A stretch of 15,924 nt of DNA from an uncultured archaeon. Its GTDB lineage: Archaea > Korarchaeota > Korarchaeia > Korarchaeales > Korarchaeaceae. Of the stretch, positions 12,747 through 15,924 are shown piece after piece. How positions within the stretch are numbered: position 1 is the stretch's first letter; the number at the start of each line of letters is the position of its first letter. The notes beneath the pieces are model-generated. The model did no database searches and was not told the DNA's origin. It was given only the letters and a program-made list of their open reading frames with translations. The stretch covers positions 1 through 15,924 of the forward strand of contig CALJEO010000064.1 of the NCBI GenBank assembly GCA_938073845.1, given 5' to 3'. A program made the translations under genes and the position numbers.

Positions 12747-14687
12747 TTGGTTAAGAGGATAGCCGTTTTAGGAGCGGGAACGATGGGACACGGTATAGCG
12801 CAAGTGGCTGCTACGTCTGGTTACGAGGTAACCGTTAGGGATATATCGGATGAGTTGGTTCAGAACGGGATCAACAGGATAAGGGCCAGCTTAATTAAGT
12901 TCGTTGAGAGGGGGAAGCTGACCAAGGAGGAGATGGAAAGGATCCTGAGCAGGATAGTCGGGACCACGGATCTCGAATTAGCTGTCAGGGATTCTGACTT
13001 CGTTATAGAAGCCGTCCCAGAGGTCTTCAGCATAAAAGCAGAGATATTTAGGGAAGTAGACAAGATAGCACCCCCTCACGCGATACTAGCAACCAACACG
13101 AGTAGCTTGCCCATATCCGAATTGGCTTCCGTTACTGAGAGGCCTGATAGGTTCGTGGGGATGCACTTCTTCAACCCCCCTCAGCTCATGAGGCTCGTCG
13201 AAGTGGTGAGGGGAGAGCGCACGTCAGATGAGACGATCAGGAGGACGATAGAGGTAGCCAAGTCGATGGAAAAGGAGCCAGTATTAGTTAAGAAGGATGT
13301 CCCAGGATTCATAGTCAATAGGGTATTGGTGAGATGGCTCAACGAGGCATGCCTGATCTCGGAGCGAGGGGAGTTCGACATAAGCCTAATAGACTCGGCC
13401 CTGAAGGGCAGGGCGGGCCTCCCAATGGGGGCTTTCGAGCTCTCTGACTACATAGGCTTGGACGTCATGAGGGACATGATAGATGCCATGATGAGGAGAG
13501 GGTTCGTGCTCACGCCCTGCTCGAGATGGTCCGAGCTACCCAGTAGGGGGATGCTGGGAGCTAAGAGCGGCCAGGGATTCTACGACTGGAGCAGGGGGAG
13601 GCCTCAGATACCCCCGAACCCTAACGCTGATTTCGATCCAATGGAGGTCCTCTGTATGGCCGTGAACGAGGCGGCTTGGCTCGTGAGGAACGGAGTCGCT
13701 TCTGTCGAGGAGGTGGATAGAGCTGTGGTGCTCGGGTTGAACTTCCCAAAAGGCCCGCTGAGGATGGCCGATGAATACGGGTTGGATAGAGTGAGGGAAA
13801 TGATAGAGGAGAAGGCTAGGAAGTTCGGGCTCCCTGAGTACTCCGTGGATCCTCTCATAAACGATAAGGTGAACAGGAGGGAGCTCGGTATGAAGAGCGG
13901 GAGGGGATTCTACGATTACGGAGTGAGGCAACTGGAGTTCGGGCCTGTTATCTACAGGGAAACTCCCCCGATAGCTTGGATAACACTGAATAGGCCTGAA
14001 AGGCTCAACGTGCTGGACGATGAGATGGTATCAGGCATACTCTCCTCCCTGATGGAAGCCAGGAGGGAGGATATCAGGGTCGTCGTGATAACTGGAGAGG
14101 GGAAGGCTTTCTGCGCGGGGGCCGATGTGAGAAAGTTCAAGAGTATGGATCCCCTCAAGGCCTTTGAGTTCTCAAGAGAGCTTAACAAGGCTTTTAGAGA
14201 GATATGGGAGTTCCAGAAGCCCGTTATAGCCATGATAAATGGGTTCGCCCTTGGAGGGGGATTGGAGCTTGCTATGGCCTGCGACCTAAGAATAGCGAGT
14301 GATAAGGCTCAGTTAGGACAGCCAGAGATAACCTTAGGGATAATAACGGGAGGGGGAGGATCATTCAGGCTACCGGAGCTCGTTGGCTCAGCTAAGGCGA
14401 AGGAGCTCCTGTTCACGGGGGAGATGATAGGTGCTGAGGAGGCCTTACGCATCGGCCTAGTTAACAGGGTTGTAGATCATGAGAGATTAGAGGAGGAGAC
14501 GAGGAACCTGGCTATGAAGATAGCAGAAAGACCTCCTAAGGCTATAGAAGTTTACAAGGCATTGCTAAATGGTCAGAAACATGACTTAGAGTCCCTGAGC
14601 TTTGGGCTGATATTCTCAACGGAGGACTCGAAGGAGGGTATTAACGCCTTCCTCGAGAGGAGGAAAGCTGAGTTTAAGGGGAGATAA
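12747..14687 (+). CDS. 3-hydroxyacyl-CoA dehydrogenase / enoyl-CoA hydratase fusion protein
   Basis: A 646-residue bifunctional enzyme: the hydratase half hydrates trans-2-enoyl-CoA to (S)-3-hydroxyacyl-CoA, the dehydrogenase half oxidises that with NAD+. The dehydrogenase comes first: Rossmann motif GAGTMGHGIAQ (9-19), NTSS (117-120), FVGMHFFNPP with catalytic His140, Glu152 and Asn191. Two C-terminal dehydrogenase lobes follow, each ending in a KSG[QR]GFYD motif (273-280 and 383-390). The crotonase half starts near 400 with AFCAGAD (oxyanion hole) and GGGLELAMACD. Both catalytic glutamates are present (Glu507 and Glu527), so it should be active. The TTG start at 12747 has GGGGGG (12735-12740) upstream and begins just before the Rossmann strand. 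Such fusions occur in Sulfolobales and other archaea, in fatty-acid oxidation or in hydroxybutyrate carbon-fixation cycles; the pathway is not decided here. Confidence 0.94.
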   Translation: MVKRIAVLGAGTMGHGIAQVAATSGYEVTVRDISDELVQNGINRIRASLIKFVERGKLTKEEMERILSRIVGTTDLELAVRDSDFVIEAVPEVFSIKAEIFREVDKIAPPHAILATNTSSLPISELASVTERPDRFVGMHFFNPPQLMRLVEVVRGERTSDETIRRTIEVAKSMEKEPVLVKKDVPGFIVNRVLVRWLNEACLISERGEFDISLIDSALKGRAGLPMGAFELSDYIGLDVMRDMIDAMMRRGFVLTPCSRWSELPSRGMLGAKSGQGFYDWSRGRPQIPPNPNADFDPMEVLCMAVNEAAWLVRNGVASVEEVDRAVVLGLNFPKGPLRMADEYGLDRVREMIEEKARKFGLPEYSVDPLINDKVNRRELGMKSGRGFYDYGVRQLEFGPVIYRETPPIAWITLNRPERLNVLDDEMVSGILSSLMEARREDIRVVVITGEGKAFCAGADVRKFKSMDPLKAFEFSRELNKAFREIWEFQKPVIAMINGFALGGGLELAMACDLRIASDKAQLGQPEITLGIITGGGGSFRLPELVGSAKAKELLFTGEMIGAEEALRIGLVNRVVDHERLEEETRNLAMKIAERPPKAIEVYKALLNGQKHDLESLSFGLIFSTEDSKEGINAFLERRKAEFKGR

Positions 14688-14693
14688 CTCCCC

Positions 14694-14900
14694 TCATATC
14701 TCCACTATGTAGATATCCTTGCAGGCCTTCACGGAATCGTAGGAGATCCTCCTCCTCTCCCCCCTCCTGCCCGCGCTTATCTCGATCTCCACCAACCTGC
14801 CCTCCACATCGTCGAACGTGAAGTCCTCCGTAACCCCCAGGAAGGCCCCCTCCGTCGAGTAGACCTGCATCTCGTAAAGCTCCGATATCTTCCTGGCCAA
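14694..14900 (-). CDS. Short PRC-barrel domain protein
   Basis: A 68-residue protein of the archaeal PRC-barrel type. Seen in order: ELYEMQVYSTEGAFLGVTED, the core strand EGRLVEIEIS, then RRISYDSVKACKDIYIVE. Some PRC-barrel proteins act in RNA processing or photosynthetic reaction centres; archaeal stand-alone ones are mostly uncharacterised. The TTG start at 14900 is chosen because GGTGA, overlapping the stop codon of the upstream synthetase subunit, sits five bases before it. The gap between the two genes is 4 bases, so they form one translationally coupled unit. The gene converges with the fusion enzyme, with only six bases between the stop codons. The short arginine-rich insertion (RRGERRR) between the strands is a small oddity. 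Confidence 0.78.
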   Translation of the reverse strand: MARKISELYEMQVYSTEGAFLGVTEDFTFDDVEGRLVEIEISAGRRGERRRISYDSVKACKDIYIVEI

Positions 14901-14904
14901 TATC

Positions 14905-15597
14905 TCACCTTAAGATGATCCTGGCATCCACCACCTTTATCCCTTTCGGGTAAGCTATCACTGGATTGAGGTCCATCTCAGCTATCTCCTCGTTCTCAAC
15001 ACCTATCCTCCCGACCTTGATCAGGGCATCCTTTATCGCGTCCACATCCACAGGCTCCATTCCCCTGAATCCCGTGAGGAGCTTATATGCCTTTACCTCC
15101 CTTATCATCGTCTCTGCATCCTGTTCGGAGAGAGGAGCGACCCTGAACGAGACATCCTTGAAAACCTCGACGAAAACACCTCCCAGACCGAACATCACCG
15201 TGGGTCCAAACTGTGGATCCCTTATCAACCCTATTATGAGTTCAACGCCTTGAGGTGCGAACTCCTGAACTAAGATCCCCTCTATATTTGCGTTGGGGAC
15301 TTTGCTCCTCACGTTACTCATTATTTCCCTGTAAGCTCTCCTCAGTTCCTCCTCATCCTTCAGGTTGACCTTAACTCCCCCCACATCGCTCTTGTGGATG
15401 ACCTGCGGTGAGACTATCTTCAGGACCACCGGGAATCCGATCTGCTGTGCGAACCTCACCGCCTCATCCTCGCTCTTAGCTAACCTAATTTGAGTCACGG
15501 CTATCCCGTACTCAGCTATGAAGGACTTGGCTTCATGCTCCAATAGGAAGTTCCTGCCATCCTCCCTCACTCTAAGCAGAAGCTCCCTCATGCTCAT
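14905..15597 (-). CDS. ADP-forming acyl-CoA synthetase, beta (ATP-grasp) subunit
   Basis: A 230-residue beta subunit of archaeal ADP-forming acetyl/acyl-CoA synthetase, which converts acyl-CoA, ADP and phosphate to acid, CoA and ATP with a separate alpha subunit. The ATP-grasp_5 features are visible: leading helix with LLEHEAKSFIAEYGI, FPVVLKIVSPQVIHKSDVGG (55-74), then VQEFAPQGVELIIG, the glycine loop FGLGG (136-140) and EMDLNPVIAY (207-216). Length is usual for a stand-alone beta subunit. No alpha subunit gene lies in this window. GGTGA five bases before the ATG at 15597 and the TATA box at 15625-15634 support the start. It heads the unit with the PRC-barrel gene. Confidence 0.9.
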   Translation of the reverse strand: MSMRELLLRVREDGRNFLLEHEAKSFIAEYGIAVTQIRLAKSEDEAVRFAQQIGFPVVLKIVSPQVIHKSDVGGVKVNLKDEEELRRAYREIMSNVRSKVPNANIEGILVQEFAPQGVELIIGLIRDPQFGPTVMFGLGGVFVEVFKDVSFRVAPLSEQDAETMIREVKAYKLLTGFRGMEPVDVDAIKDALIKVGRIGVENEEIAEMDLNPVIAYPKGIKVVDARIILR

Positions 15598-15604
15598 GAG
15601 ATCA

Positions 15605-15618
15605 CCGGTCCCGACCGG
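15605..15618. promoter_or_regulatory. Perfect dyad CCGGT-N4-ACCGG at the synthetase transcription start
   Basis: A five-base perfect inverted repeat with a four-base spacer, lying just downstream of the TATA box and about where transcription should start. A protein binding there would block initiation, so it is a candidate operator. Confidence 0.4.
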
Positions 15619-15624
15619 AGGTAC

Positions 15625-15634
15625 AAATTAATAA
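15625..15634 (-). promoter_or_regulatory. TATA box for the synthetase/PRC-barrel unit
   Basis: TTATTAATTT on the minus strand is centred about 33 bases before the ATG at 15597, implying a start near 15604 and a leader of a few bases. Confidence 0.5.
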
Positions 15635-15672
15635 CAATTCACACACCGTCCCGCGGGGGCACCTGACCTCTG

Positions 15673-15924
15673 TCACCAGAAGAAACCTTTCCTCGCTCTC
15701 TTAAGCCTTAAAATGCTCTTAGGGATCTTTCTTTGTTCCCCTTCCACCTTCTTAACCTTATCTTCCTTGATTTCCCTCTCCTCCCTCCTCTCAATCCTCA
15801 TGGCCTCTCTGGGCACGTAGTATCTCCCGGCCCTGTCCTTCTCAAGCAGTCCGGAAACCACTAATGCCTCCAGCCTCGAATAAGCTATGGAAACAGGTAT
15901 TTCCGCCTCTACAGCGACCTTTTC
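15673..15924 (-). CDS. Winged-helix protein, C-terminal part (start off the window)
   Basis: The last 83 residues of a protein that enters from the right edge. There is no start codon requirement here: the frame is open to the edge, and an internal GTG at 15861 is not the true start. Residues 1-45 of this fragment read as the second half of a winged helix: VAVEAEIPVSIAYSRLEAL (recognition helix), then the wing VVSGLLEKDRAGRYYVPRE. The C-terminal tail is very basic and acidic by turns (REEREIKEDKVKKVEGEQRK) and ends RLKRARKGFFW. It lies 76 bases upstream of the synthetase ATG on the same strand, so it could regulate that unit. Target and family are unknown. Confidence 0.65.
   Translation of the reverse strand, partial: EKVAVEAEIPVSIAYSRLEALVVSGLLEKDRAGRYYVPREAMRIERREEREIKEDKVKKVEGEQRKIPKSILRLKRARKGFFW

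Noticed and set aside
15655..15670. GC-rich inverted repeat as rho-independent terminator of the winged-helix gene
   Set aside because: The stem around CCGCGGG is very short and no T-run follows on the minus strand.

Overview
The window looks like chromosomal DNA of a hyperthermophilic archaeon of the Thermoproteota/Korarchaeota type. The sequence-based reasons are: purine-rich coding strands with heavy AGG, ATA and GAG use; AT-rich TATA boxes about 25-35 bases before start codons (several fit leaderless transcripts); G-rich ribosome sites such as GGGGGGT and GGTGA; frequent GTG and TTG starts; and archaeal gene types (TIP49 ATPase, a dehydrogenase/hydratase fusion, ADP-forming acyl-CoA synthetase beta subunit, short PRC-barrel protein). 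The exact lineage is inference. No rRNA, tRNA, CRISPR array or intact insertion sequence was seen.

Layout. 1-238 (minus): N-terminus of a heptad-repeat coiled-coil protein. 474-2618 (plus): membrane-anchored extracellular M28 metallopeptidase with a PA domain. 2812-3636 (minus): EamA/DMT-type transporter. 3637-5219: a gene-poor island with an eroded fragment of a second EamA gene, a frameshifted secreted-protein gene, possible older debris, and one intact retropepsin-like gene preceded by a possible leaderless small ORF. 5220-6188 (minus): PLP-dependent threonine/serine dehydratase. 6408-7223 and 7253-8599 (plus): a surface protein and a TIP49 AAA+ ATPase. 8683-10149 (plus): a large secreted protein with no recognised family. 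10161-10322: a possible small ORF. 10331-11977 (minus): PAPS-reductase-like PP-loop protein fused to a two-cluster ferredoxin. 12020-12268 (minus) and 12449-12700 (plus): a small winged-helix regulator diverging from a small hypothetical protein. 12747-14687 (plus): 3-hydroxyacyl-CoA dehydrogenase/enoyl-CoA hydratase fusion. 14694-14900 and 14905-15597 (minus): a PRC-barrel protein translationally coupled to an ADP-forming acyl-CoA synthetase beta subunit. 15673-15924 (minus): C-terminal part of a winged-helix protein.

How the genes work together. The right end suits acyl-CoA metabolism: the fusion enzyme interconverts enoyl-, 3-hydroxyacyl- and 3-oxoacyl-CoA, and the synthetase subunit helps conserve thioester energy as ATP. 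The surface protein, secreted protein and M28 peptidase are cell-envelope genes; one sits just before the TIP49 gene and another just after it, without a known functional link. The least ordinary items are the reductase-ferredoxin fusion with the [4Fe-4S] APS-reductase cysteines but no catalytic tail motif, the retropepsin-like protein whose DSG/DTG Asp is Asn, the PRC-barrel/synthetase coupling, and the decay island with a paralogous transporter fragment.
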